A stretch of DNA of 64,000 bases, from NCBI RefSeq assembly GCF_002028455.1, contig NZ_MWUM01000001.1:558001-622000 (forward strand), in the 5' to 3' direction. A program made the translations under genes and the position numbers. This document shows positions 47,698 through 56,048 of this stretch, piece after piece. Position 1 is the first letter of the stretch. Every line of letters starts with the position of its first letter. The notes below the pieces were generated by a model that was given only the letters and a program-made list of their open reading frames with translations, did no database searches and was not told where the DNA came from. Source of the stretch: Zoogloea sp. LCSB751. Its GTDB lineage: Bacteria > Pseudomonadota > Gammaproteobacteria > Burkholderiales > Rhodocyclaceae.

Positions 47698-48036
47698 TCA
47701 GCGTGGCGCCGGGGCGTCGCTGCCTTCCGGAACATAGACGATGGAGCCATCCTTCATGCGATAGGCCACCCCGGCTTTCTCGCCGTCGCCGCTGCCGATG
47801 GCCCCGCTGGCCTTGTAGCGCTCCACTTTTTCGCCTTTCTTGATGGTGACTTCCATGGTCGGCTTGCCGGGATCGCTGATCACCGTCACCTCCTGCCGGC
47901 TGAACGGGTTCATCAGCGGGTTCTTGGCGATGGTGATGAGCAATGCGGCGATGACCACCAGGAAAATGTCGATGAGGTTGACCACCGACAGGATGGGATC
48001 TTCGGTTTCGGGTTCGTGCAAGAGCTTGAGGCCCAT
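47698..48036 (-). CDS. DUF2149 membrane protein, ExbD-like partner
   Basis: The 112-residue protein has one N-terminal membrane span (about residues 19-37, VVNLIDIFLVVIAALLITI) and a soluble C-terminal half. This single-span design with Asp24 inside the span resembles ExbD/TolR partners of proton channels. It starts two bases after the channel gene and follows the CobN-like gene, which makes it part of a PMF-using complex. Family function otherwise unknown. Confidence 0.82.
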   Translation of the reverse strand: MGLKLLHEPETEDPILSVVNLIDIFLVVIAALLITIAKNPLMNPFSRQEVTVISDPGKPTMEVTIKKGEKVERYKASGAIGSGDGEKAGVAYRMKDGSIVYVPEGSDAPAPR

Positions 48037-48038
48037 GG

Positions 48039-48518
48039 TCAGGCCTCCTGCCGCAAGCGCGCGATGTGGACGATCTCCTCGGCCAGCCAGCGGCGGCGCA
48101 CGTTGGTGACCCAGAAGGTGATGGAGGCGGCAATGAGGGCCAGGATGACCGCGGAGAAGGCCACCGTCAGGTTGTGGGAGACCTGGGCCAGATCACCGTC
48201 GGACAGGGATTTGAGGGCCGGCCCCATGGGAATCATGGTGGCGACCAGCCCCAGCATGGGCGTCACGCGGCTGGCGATTCGCGGGGCTTCGAGCAGGGTG
48301 TGGGCAAGCAGGTCGAGTTCGTCCTCGGTAAGAGACGGGTTACTGCGGAAGGCATTGAGCAGCGGGCGGCCGCCGTCGCTCTTTCGTTGCCAGGCCAGTC
48401 GGGCGAATTCCCCGAGGGACCAGAAGGCGAACAGGAAGAGCAGGGCGATCAGGATCAGCGTGGGCAGCAGGAAGAACTGGGCCACGTCGTACATGGTGTT
48501 TTCGAGTTGATGATTCAT
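48039..48518 (-). CDS. MotA/TolQ/ExbB proton channel-like protein
   Basis: The 159-residue protein has an N-terminal span (about 14-34) and the MotA/ExbB core with two further spans: VTPMLGLVATMIPMGPALKSLS and NLTVAFSAVILALIAASITFWVTNV. The first matches the TolQ/ExbB segment where Thr and Pro line the proton path. It is small for the family and likely forms a channel with the DUF2149 protein just downstream. It starts 26 bases after the CobN-like stop. Confidence 0.85.
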   Translation of the reverse strand: MNHQLENTMYDVAQFFLLPTLILIALLFLFAFWSLGEFARLAWQRKSDGGRPLLNAFRSNPSLTEDELDLLAHTLLEAPRIASRVTPMLGLVATMIPMGPALKSLSDGDLAQVSHNLTVAFSAVILALIAASITFWVTNVRRRWLAEEIVHIARLRQEA

Positions 48519-48544
48519 GGTCAGTGGTATCGGTGTGTCGGAGG

Positions 48545-51500
48545 TCAGGAAGAGGGCGCGAGGCGGCCCCGCAGGGCACCACCCAGCGTGGCCAGCGTGA
48601 CGAGGAGCAGGCCCGCGGCGGCCCGGCTGGGCGTTGGTGGTGTCGGCGGGGCGACCTTGTCGAGACGCAGGCCCTGGACGGGTGGCGGTGCGGCCGGTGC
48701 CGGCGGTACGTTCGGCGTGGCAGCGGCCGGCGCGGCGCGCGTGGCGCCGGACGTTGGCATGGCCGCAGGGCGGGCCTGGGCCAGGCCGAAGCCGACGAAG
48801 CTGCGCAGGGCAGCGTTGTCGCTGCGGACCTGGTGCCGTTCGGCCAGCTCCCGGTAGCGGGTCTTGAGCTCGTCGACGGTGGCCTTGTCGGCCTGCCAGT
48901 AGCCCTGGCGGGCGGCCTCCAGCATGCGCTCGATGCTCTGGGCGAGGGCGTGGGGGTTGTGGCGTTCGAACCAGTCGCGCAGGCCGAGGCGGTGCTTGTC
49001 GCGGACGTAGACGTCCACGAATTCCTGCCACTGGTCGTCGCGCACGATCTCCCGCGCCACGGCCTGCCAGCCTGAGAAGTTGTTGATACCGTCGAGCACC
49101 TGGAGGGTGCCGGCGTAGCCTTCCTTCATCAGGCCTTGGATGTAGCCGGGATGGAAGTTGCGGGTGGCCAATTCCTTGGCGAGGAAGCCAGCGGCGCCTT
49201 CCACCTTGCCGCCGCCCTGGCCGCGCAGGTTGGAAACATAGAGTTCTGGCGCCTTGCCATCCAGATGGCGGACGGCGAGGGCGATGCCGCCCAGGTACTG
49301 GAAGGGGTCGTCGGTGGTGAGCATGCCGTACAGATTGGAGCTGCGCGACAGCACCGCGCCCTCGGTGCCCTTCAGATGGGCGGCGTAGAGGTTCTCGCCG
49401 CCAGCGCCGGGCTGGCCCCAGCTCGCTTCGTCCGGGCCGTAGGCGAACTGCATGCGCGACAGGTACAGGCGGGCCAGCTTGCGGTCGCCTTCGGCCTTGC
49501 CCTTCCAGGTGTCGGTGGCCAGCGCGGCGTCGTCCAGGCCGGTGCCGTAGCGGCCGGACTCGGAGGAGAAGATGCGTGTCTGCGCAGCGTTGAGGGCCTG
49601 GGTTTCGCCCCAGCCGCGGGCGCGCAGCTCAGTCTGGATGCGGCGGGTGTTGGCGGCCACCGGGTTGTCGGCCTCGTCGGCTTCGGCGGCGAGTTTGGCG
49701 GCCTTGGCGAGCAGGCGCATCACGTTGGGAAAATGATCGCGATAAAGCCCAGTGGCGGATAGCACCACGTCCACCCGTGGGCGGCCGAGGATTTGTCGCG
49801 GAATGAGCCTGACGTCTTCGACCCGTCCGCCGGCGTCCCAGACCGGCTCCACGCCCATGGCCCACAGGGCCTGGGCTTCGAGCAGGCCGAAGTGGCGCAT
49901 GGTCTCCACCGACCACAGGGTGAAGGTGAGCTTCTGCGGAAGCTTGCCGTTCTTGGCCTTGTGGGTGGCGAGGAGCTGTTCGAGCGCTTCCCGACCGGCT
50001 TCCCAGGCGGCCTGCGTCGGCACCCGGGAGGGGTCGAAGCCGTACAGGTTACGTCCGGTGGGCAGGGCGTCGGGGTTCTTGATCGGGTCGCCGCCGTAGC
50101 TGGTCGGGATGTAGCGGCCTTCCAGGCCGGCGAGCAGGGCTGTCAGCTCAGGGGCCGCGTCCAGCGCGGCATACCATTGGCGGGCCCGTTCGGCCGCGGT
50201 ACGGGCCTTGGCGGGGAGGGACGCGAGGTCGGCCTGGCCGGTGACGATGGCCTTCAGCCGCCGGTAGGGTGTCGATTCCCTGAGGCGCGCATAGTCGCCG
50301 ACCAGCATTTCGTCGGCCTCTTCGCCGGGGCCGGCGACGCCTTCCCAGAAGTCCTTGCCGACCATCATCAGCACCGTGGCCAGCCGTGCGTCTTCGCCGG
50401 CCCCCTGGCCGAAGGTGTGCAGGCCGAGGGGTTGGGCCGTGCGGGCCAGTTCGTGGAGATGGTCGTGCACCTCGCTGAGAAAGGCCGGAAACTGCGCCTC
50501 GATGCGAGCCTCGGACCAGCCCAGGTCGCGCTCGATGTGTTCCTTGCGCACCCCGGCCAGGAACTCGGCGCGCAGCTTGTCCTTCACGGCGCCGTCGTCC
50601 TGGGCCAGCCAGCTGTGGAGCAGGTCGTGGATGCGGGTCAGCGCGGCGTGCAGGCCGGCGGGGGCGAAGGGCGGCGTCTGGTGGCTGACGATGGTGGCGC
50701 GGCCCCGCCGCTTGGCCTGGGTGGCTTCGCCGATGTTGTCCACGATGTAGGGGTACAGCACCGGCACGTCGCCGACGGCGAGCATCGGAAAATCGCTGAC
50801 GGCCAGCCCGCGCTCCTTGCCGGGCAACCACTCCTGGCTGCCGTGGGTGCCGTAGTGGATGAAGGCGTCGCTCTTGGCCTGTTCCCGCGCCCACAGGTAG
50901 GCGGCCATGTAGAAGTGGGACGGGGCGGCGCTGGACGAATGGTAGAGCGCCTTTTCCTTGTCCTCCCCGCGTTCGCCGCGGGGTGGCTGGGGCAGCAGGC
51001 TGACGTGGCCGAGCTTCAGGCGGGGGATGACGAACCAGGCCTGGCCGTCCTGGTGGACGACCATCGACGAGCGTTCGGGCTCGCCCCAGCGTTCTTTCAT
51101 CTGTTTCTGCACGGCTTCGGGCAGGCTGGCCAGCCAGTGCCGATAGGTCGTTAGCGGCAGGCGTTCGGCGAGGCCGTCGCGCAGCAGGGATTCCAGTTCC
51201 CGCTGATCGCCGGCGGGCTGGTAGTAGGGGGCGAGCAGGCGTTGCAGCGACAGGGTGAGCTCGGTTTCGCCCGGTGTCTCGGTGTCGTAGCCCCGCGTCC
51301 GCAGGGCGGCCAGCGTGCCGACCAGGCTGCGCGGCAGGTTCATGAACGAGGCTGAGAGGTTCTTTTCGCCCGGCGGGTAGTTCCAGAGGAAGATCGTGAC
51401 ACGCTTGTCGGTGTTGGCGGTGCGTTGCAGGCGGGCCAGCCGCACGGCCTTGGCGACGACGGCTGCGGCCTGTCCGGCGATGGGGGCGATCTGGTCGTCG

Positions 51501-52516
51501 GACTTGCGGGTGGCGGCGGCGATCTGGATGTCGGTGACGCCGGCGTATTCGGCCTGGGCCAGGTAGAAGGGCACGTCCATCAGCGCCACGCCTTGCGGGT
51601 CGGCGGCCCACGCGGCTTCGTCGCCCTTGCGGTAGGGCATGGCCTGTACGACGGGGATGCCCAGGTCGGCGAACTCGGTGCGTCGCCCGTCCGGGTTGAG
51701 CATGATCTGGGTGTTGATCAGCGCGTTGGCAAGGGTGCGTCCGTCGACGCGCAGCATGCGCCGCACGGCATCCGGGTCCATGACCGGGCTGTAGAAGGGC
51801 AGGGGTACGGCGCCGCTCTGCTCTATGCGGCGGATCAGATCGTCGATGAAGGCGGTCTGCTCGGCGGCGATGTACTGCTGGTGCAGCGCGATGGCGATGA
51901 CTGGCGCGGTGGGCGTGGGGCTGCCGGTCTTCCAGCGCAGGTAGGCGGCGGGCTCGGTGAAGACCAGGCCGGGATGGTCCGGGTGATAGACGCCGCTCTT
52001 GGGGAAGACGACGGGCTCGCGGATGCCGCCCGCCGGCTTGCCATCCAGGTGCGCGGCGAGGGTGGCCAGGAAGGCGTCGAAGTTGAGGGCACCGCCGTTT
52101 ACATAGTAGGTATGCAGGCGCCGGGCCAACCCGTCCGGCAGGCCCTGCCAGCGGGGATTGCCTTCGTGCAGCCACAGGAAGGGCTGCTTGAGGCCCGGCA
52201 GGGCGCCGGCCAGGCGGGTCTCGACGAAGGCCTGCAGATGCTCCCGCGGCGTGTCGAACAGCACCAGGTCGTAACCCCGGAACAGCGCCGGCCCGCTGTC
52301 GGCGGGCAGCCTCTCGGCGAAGCGGGCTTCCAGTTGCAGGCCATGTGCCTTAGCCGTTTCGGCCAGCTTGAGGAACTTGCCCGGCTGGACCGGAGAGGTG
52401 CTGATGACGAGGATCCGGCCGGCGAGCGCTTCACCGCTGCCACTGAGCAGGATCAGGCAGAGCACGGGCGCGAGCAGGCGGCCGAGCCGGATGAACAGCC
52501 GGTGGGCGGTGCGCAT
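48545..52516 (-). CDS. Exported, membrane-anchored CobN-like chelatase (HmuS-type)
   Basis: The 1323-residue protein has an N-terminal signal peptide (LGRLLAPVLCLILLSGSGEALA), a full CobN/magnesium-chelatase large-subunit domain (SPVQPGKFLKLAETAKAHG, FIHYGTHGSQEWLPGKERGL, DNIGEATQAKRRGRATIVSHQTPP, MVGKDFWEGVAGPG, GLYRDHFPNVMRLLAKAA, SNLYGMLTTDDPFQYLGGIA) and one C-terminal membrane anchor (AAAGLLLVTLATLGGALRG). It would therefore act in the periplasm or outer face, unlike cytoplasmic cobaltochelatase CobN, which needs CobS and CobT. Bacteroides HmuS is the closest described relative, a CobN-like protein taking iron out of heme with ExbB/DUF2149 partners; here these genes and a heme-type receptor flank it. 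Activity inferred, not proven. Confidence 0.88.
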   Translation of the reverse strand: MRTAHRLFIRLGRLLAPVLCLILLSGSGEALAGRILVISTSPVQPGKFLKLAETAKAHGLQLEARFAERLPADSGPALFRGYDLVLFDTPREHLQAFVETRLAGALPGLKQPFLWLHEGNPRWQGLPDGLARRLHTYYVNGGALNFDAFLATLAAHLDGKPAGGIREPVVFPKSGVYHPDHPGLVFTEPAAYLRWKTGSPTPTAPVIAIALHQQYIAAEQTAFIDDLIRRIEQSGAVPLPFYSPVMDPDAVRRMLRVDGRTLANALINTQIMLNPDGRRTEFADLGIPVVQAMPYRKGDEAAWAADPQGVALMDVPFYLAQAEYAGVTDIQIAAATRKSDDQIAPIAGQAAAVVAKAVRLARLQRTANTDKRVTIFLWNYPPGEKNLSASFMNLPRSLVGTLAALRTRGYDTETPGETELTLSLQRLLAPYYQPAGDQRELESLLRDGLAERLPLTTYRHWLASLPEAVQKQMKERWGEPERSSMVVHQDGQAWFVIPRLKLGHVSLLPQPPRGERGEDKEKALYHSSSAAPSHFYMAAYLWAREQAKSDAFIHYGTHGSQEWLPGKERGLAVSDFPMLAVGDVPVLYPYIVDNIGEATQAKRRGRATIVSHQTPPFAPAGLHAALTRIHDLLHSWLAQDDGAVKDKLRAEFLAGVRKEHIERDLGWSEARIEAQFPAFLSEVHDHLHELARTAQPLGLHTFGQGAGEDARLATVLMMVGKDFWEGVAGPGEEADEMLVGDYARLRESTPYRRLKAIVTGQADLASLPAKARTAAERARQWYAALDAAPELTALLAGLEGRYIPTSYGGDPIKNPDALPTGRNLYGFDPSRVPTQAAWEAGREALEQLLATHKAKNGKLPQKLTFTLWSVETMRHFGLLEAQALWAMGVEPVWDAGGRVEDVRLIPRQILGRPRVDVVLSATGLYRDHFPNVMRLLAKAAKLAAEADEADNPVAANTRRIQTELRARGWGETQALNAAQTRIFSSESGRYGTGLDDAALATDTWKGKAEGDRKLARLYLSRMQFAYGPDEASWGQPGAGGENLYAAHLKGTEGAVLSRSSNLYGMLTTDDPFQYLGGIALAVRHLDGKAPELYVSNLRGQGGGKVEGAAGFLAKELATRNFHPGYIQGLMKEGYAGTLQVLDGINNFSGWQAVAREIVRDDQWQEFVDVYVRDKHRLGLRDWFERHNPHALAQSIERMLEAARQGYWQADKATVDELKTRYRELAERHQVRSDNAALRSFVGFGLAQARPAAMPTSGATRAAPAAATPNVPPAPAAPPPVQGLRLDKVAPPTPPTPSRAAAGLLLVTLATLGGALRGRLAPSS

Positions 52517-52518
52517 GT

Positions 52519-54795
52519 TCAGAAATCCACCTGGAGGGAGGCGCTCAGGTTGCGGCCGGGCTGGGTGAAGAAGGCCGACCCGGCTTCGGTGCTGCTCAGG
52601 CCGACCTGGCGGATATCGCTCCACAACCAGTATTTCTTGTCGAACAGGTTGTTGAGGGCGACGTTCAGTTTCGCGTTGCGATGGACTTGCAGGCTGGCGG
52701 AGAGGTCGAGTACCGCGTAGCCGGGTGTCCGGAAGTAATCGACGTCACCGCGGTCCACCTGATCCTTCTTGCGGGCGGCGCGCAGACGCGCATCCACGGC
52801 CAGGGGGCGGCTGGCGGCCTGGCCGTCCCAGCCGAGGTTGAGGTAGAGACGGGCGGGATCGACGGTGTTGAGCGGCTGGCCGGCCGAGGTCACGTCCCCG
52901 TCGGCCCAGGCGATGGCGCCGGCGCTGCGGAAGCCATGGGGCAGAGCCCACTGGCCGCGCAGTTCTGCGCCGCGGATGCGGACGTTGGCCAGGTTGATTG
53001 ACTGGTACACGGAGCGCACCGCGTTGCCCAGGCAGGCCGGTGCGCTGGCCCCGCTCGGGGTGGAGCAGACCAGTTCGTTGCTGATGAAGTTGCTGTACTT
53101 GTTGTTGTACAGGGCCAGTTGTACGTCGCCGCCCGCCAGCTTGAAGCGGGTGCCCACTTCCATGCCGGTGCTGGTTTCCGGTTTCAGGTTCGGGTTGGGC
53201 AGGCTCGCGTAGTTCTGGGCGGCGTTGTAGAACAGGCCATTCACTTCTTCGTAGTTGGGTGCCCGGAAGCCACGCATCACTTGCCCGTAGAACGACGTCG
53301 CCGGGCTGTGGCGCCACACGGCGGCCAGTTTGGGTGAGGCGGCGGAGTGATCCTGGCTGCTGGCCGAGAAAGTCTGCGTGCCGATGGTCTTGCTGATGGC
53401 GTCGGGGCGGAGCTTGACGCTGTCGAGGCGCAGGCCGGGGGTCAGGCTCAGGCGGCCGATGCTGATCTCGTCCTGTGCGAACAGGCCCAGGCTGTCGGAT
53501 TCGCCGGGGGCGAAATCGCGCAGGGGATAGGTGTCGCCGGCCAGCGTCTTGCCGACGCTGCCGGTGGTCTGGTTGGTGATCGTGTAGTCGCGGATCTCGG
53601 CCAGTTGGTGGTGGCGCCAGTCGGCACCGACGACGATGAAGTGGTCGAGGGCGCCGCTATTCAGCCCCTTTTCCAGTTGCAGGCCCACGCCGGTCGTTTG
53701 CTGGCGGAAGTCGAAATTCATGTCCACCAGGCAGGTGTTGCTGCCGCTGCTCGTGCCGGAGCAGCCGCTGGTGGTGGCGCTGCGTTTCTGCAGCGTGTAG
53801 GTCTGGTTGGTGGCGTTTTGGTGATAGGCCGAGAGGAGCAGGCGGTCCACCAGGCCGGCCGTGGGCTTCCATTCCCAATCGACGGAGACGCGCTCCCGGC
53901 GCGCATCCTCGCTGCCATCCGCGGCGCTGACGCGGGGCAGGGAGGTGGACAGGCGCAGCAGTTCGCTGTCGCTGTGCTGGTGGCGGTCCTCGTAGGTGAA
54001 GCGCAAGCGGTGGCCGGTGGCCGGCTTGACGACGAGCCGGGCGAGGGTGCCGCGGGAGCGGTTGTCCTGGGGATTGGGCTGTTCGCGGCCGGCGCTGCTG
54101 CCGCCGGTCTCGCCCCGGTTGTCCAGTTCGCTGCCGGTGCGCCGGGTGAGGGCCAGCAGGGCTTCGACGGTGTCGTTGGCGCCAGCGAAGTAGGCGGTGT
54201 TCTGCAGGCTGTCGTCGGCACCACGCCAGGTGCCCTTGTAGCGGACGGCGACGTCGCGCTCGCCGAGGATGTCGCGGGGGTCGAGGGTCAGGTAGCTGAC
54301 CACGCCGCCGAGGGCGTCGGAGCCATACAGGCTGGAGGCCGGGCCGCGCAGGACTTCCACGCGCTTGAGGAAATCGAACTCCGGGCTGTCGGAGCTGGAC
54401 GTCGTTGCGTTGGAGGGACCGCCGCCGTTGTAGTAGTCGGGCAGGCGAACGCCGTCTACCTGCTGCAGGACCCGGTTGCCTTCGATACCGCGGATGTTGA
54501 CCGAGCTCGCGCCGAAGCGCCGCAGGTCGCGGGCGACGACGACGTCCGGCTCGTCCTCGAACAGCGCGGCTTCGTCGTGGGGAAGGCGCCGGGCGATGTT
54601 CTCCGCACTGATCGCGGTGACGGTGGTGGGTACGCTGTCGACCGTGGTTTCGGAGCGGGTGGCCGAGACGATCACTGCGCCCAGCGTGGTGGTTTCGTCG
54701 GCGGCGGCAAGGCAGGCGTTTCCGGCAAGCGCTGCGCCGATGAGGAGGGCGAGAGGGGATTTCCTGAAGCAGGAGGCGGGGCGGGTACCGGGCAC
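52519..54795 (-). CDS. TonB-dependent heme/hemoglobin-type outer membrane receptor
   Basis: The 758-residue protein has a signal peptide (LALLIGAALAGNACLAAA), a plug domain with a TonB box-like start (TTLGAVIVSATRSETTVDSVPTTVTAISAENI; SSVNIRGIEGNRVLQQVDGVRLP) and a beta-barrel ending in LSASLQVDF with a terminal Phe. The barrel contains FRAPNYEEVNGLFYN and SLPNPNLKPETS, the FRAP and NPNL boxes of heme receptors. It starts at GTG 54795, downstream of a Fur-like site. Heme as ligand is the best guess; other chelates are possible. Confidence 0.88.
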   Translation of the reverse strand: MPGTRPASCFRKSPLALLIGAALAGNACLAAADETTTLGAVIVSATRSETTVDSVPTTVTAISAENIARRLPHDEAALFEDEPDVVVARDLRRFGASSVNIRGIEGNRVLQQVDGVRLPDYYNGGGPSNATTSSSDSPEFDFLKRVEVLRGPASSLYGSDALGGVVSYLTLDPRDILGERDVAVRYKGTWRGADDSLQNTAYFAGANDTVEALLALTRRTGSELDNRGETGGSSAGREQPNPQDNRSRGTLARLVVKPATGHRLRFTYEDRHQHSDSELLRLSTSLPRVSAADGSEDARRERVSVDWEWKPTAGLVDRLLLSAYHQNATNQTYTLQKRSATTSGCSGTSSGSNTCLVDMNFDFRQQTTGVGLQLEKGLNSGALDHFIVVGADWRHHQLAEIRDYTITNQTTGSVGKTLAGDTYPLRDFAPGESDSLGLFAQDEISIGRLSLTPGLRLDSVKLRPDAISKTIGTQTFSASSQDHSAASPKLAAVWRHSPATSFYGQVMRGFRAPNYEEVNGLFYNAAQNYASLPNPNLKPETSTGMEVGTRFKLAGGDVQLALYNNKYSNFISNELVCSTPSGASAPACLGNAVRSVYQSINLANVRIRGAELRGQWALPHGFRSAGAIAWADGDVTSAGQPLNTVDPARLYLNLGWDGQAASRPLAVDARLRAARKKDQVDRGDVDYFRTPGYAVLDLSASLQVHRNAKLNVALNNLFDKKYWLWSDIRQVGLSSTEAGSAFFTQPGRNLSASLQVDF

Positions 54796-55005
54796 GACGG
54801 ATCTCCAGATATCGAAAACATCTGGCTAGCTGGCGTGCGGAAGACCCGGGCTGGCTGGCTTGACGCAGGTGGGGATGAAGGGGGCAGCAGGCTGCCGGAG
54901 GAGGAAATCTACCCGGATTGATGAATAAATGCAAATCATTATCGTTTACATTTATTCATCTCCCATCTAAGATGAATTCCGGTTCCCCGTTACAGGAGTC
55001 AGGAA
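54796..55005. other. Divergent control region between the receptor operon and the small peptide gene
   Basis: The 210 bases hold the Fur-like hairpin (above). The first part (54796-54915) is GC-rich with no clear promoter. After the hairpin, CAGGAGTCAGGAA (54993-55005) is a good Shine-Dalgarno for the small gene at 55006. Confidence 0.6.
54920..54960. promoter_or_regulatory. Fur-like operator in a perfect hairpin upstream of the receptor operon
   Basis: Arms GATGAATAAATG (54920-54931) and CATTTATTCATC (54949-54960) are perfect complements around a 17-base centre, CAAATCATTATCGTTTA. That centre, read on the minus strand, gives GATAATGATTTGCATT with the arm bases, close to the Fur consensus GATAATGATNATCATTATC. 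The site sits between the receptor gene and the divergent small gene, so iron could repress both. Confidence 0.75.
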
Positions 55006-55080
55006 ATGCGATCGATGCTGTTCAACGTCTGTTTACTGGCGCTGCTGTTGTCGGGGGTCTTGGCGGCAGGGCCGGTGTGA
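55006..55080 (+). CDS. 24-residue hydrophobic peptide
   Basis: The frame begins MRSMLFNVCLLALL and stays hydrophobic before ending in LAAGPV and TGA. It has a strong Shine-Dalgarno (GGAG at 54995) and the Fur-like hairpin 45 bases upstream. Because the whole product resembles a signal peptide or a single membrane span, it may be a small membrane regulator, a leader peptide for the S4-like gene, or an accidental frame. It ends 48 bases before the S4-like start. Confidence modest. Confidence 0.45.
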   Translation: MRSMLFNVCLLALLLSGVLAAGPV

Positions 55081-55128
55081 TCTTCGACGCCTGCGCCGCC
55101 CCCGTTTTCTTCCAAGGAATCTCTGTCG

Positions 55129-55740
55129 ATGTCTCGTTATACCGGTCCCCGTTTGAAGGTCATGCGCGCCCTCGGGTGCGAGTTGCCCGGCCTGTCCCGA
55201 AAGTCTGTCGGTGAGCGGGACTATCCGCCCGGGCAGCACGGTGCGCGTCCGCGGCGCAAGTCGGATTACGGTCTCAAGCTGATTGAGAAGCAGAAGCTGC
55301 GCATGAATTACGGGCTGACCGAAGCCCAGTTGCAGCGGCTCTTCCGTGAGGCCAAGCGCGCCAAGGCGCCCACCGGCAGCAAGCTGCTCGAACTGCTGGA
55401 GCGGCGGCTGGACAACTTCGTGTTCCGTGCCGGCTTTGCGCCGACGCTGGTAGCTGCCCGCCAGCTGGTGCGCCACAAGCATGTGCTGCTCAACGGCCAG
55501 CCGGTGAATATCCCGTCGATCCGGATCAAACCGGGTGACGCCATCGTCCTCACCGATAAGGCGCGGCGCATGCCGATGGTGCTGGAGTGCGTCGAGCAGC
55601 CAGCCCTGACCCACCCGGAGTGGCTGAACAGCGACGGCAAGGGTTTTCAGGCCGTGGTGACCCGTCTGCCGGAGGCCAGCGAGGTGCCTTTCCCGGTGGC
55701 GGTCCAGCATGTGGTCGAATACTACGCGGTGCGGATATGA
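55129..55740 (+). CDS. Second 30S ribosomal protein S4-like protein
   Basis: The 203-residue protein matches ribosomal protein S4 over its length: it starts MSRYTGPRLKVMRALGCELPGL, continues with RDYPPGQHGARPRRKSDYGLKLIEKQKLRMNYGL and RRLDNFVFRAGFAPTLVAARQLVRHKHVLLNGQPVNIPS (the S4 RNA-binding domain). The normal rpsD gene sits in the alpha operon with rpsK and rpsM, which is not here, so this is probably a paralog. Its place behind a Fur-like site suggests iron or metal dependence; S4 paralogs swap under zinc or iron limitation in some bacteria. No zinc-ligand CxxC is seen. Confidence 0.9.
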   Translation: MSRYTGPRLKVMRALGCELPGLSRKSVGERDYPPGQHGARPRRKSDYGLKLIEKQKLRMNYGLTEAQLQRLFREAKRAKAPTGSKLLELLERRLDNFVFRAGFAPTLVAARQLVRHKHVLLNGQPVNIPSIRIKPGDAIVLTDKARRMPMVLECVEQPALTHPEWLNSDGKGFQAVVTRLPEASEVPFPVAVQHVVEYYAVRI

Positions 55741-56036
55741 GTATCCCGTGCTACTGCCGAGGCGGCGAGGAGGAGGACGGCCTGCCCGGTTACGAGACGT
55801 CTCCCGATCTGGCGTTGGTGGCCTTGCTCACCTTGATGAGCAGTTTCCCCGCCCGTCGCAGCGCGGCGGTGGCCCAGTCGATCGTCACGCACCTGCGGGT
55901 GGTCAGCGCGGATGAACGTCTGGATGGCATCCTCAGGGGATGCGCCGCCCAGCTGGTGAGCAACTGGGAAGCGTTGACCGTGCTCAGCCAGCCCGGGCCC
56001 GAGCCGTTGGCGCCGTCGACCCGGGTCGTCAACTGA
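55737..56036 (+). CDS. Small hypothetical protein coupled to the S4 paralog
   Basis: The 99-residue product overlaps the S4 paralog by four bases (ATGA), so translation is coupled. It begins MSIPCYCRGGEEEDGLPGYE with a CxC near the start, followed by a helical stretch (PDLALVALLTLMSSFPARRSAAVAQSIVTHLRVVSADERLDGILRGCAAQL). I recognise no family. It may bind metal or regulate nitrogen genes nearby; nifA converges on it after 12 bases. Function unknown. Confidence 0.65.
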   Translation: MSIPCYCRGGEEEDGLPGYETSPDLALVALLTLMSSFPARRSAAVAQSIVTHLRVVSADERLDGILRGCAAQLVSNWEALTVLSQPGPEPLAPSTRVVN

Positions 56037-56048
56037 GCGGCGTGGCGG

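Noticed and set aside
48545..52516. The CobN-like gene as the cobaltochelatase of cobalamin synthesis
   Set aside because: The protein has a signal peptide and membrane anchor, no cobS/cobT are near, and CbiX with the early-cobalt CbiD route is encoded in the operon at 24957-35231.
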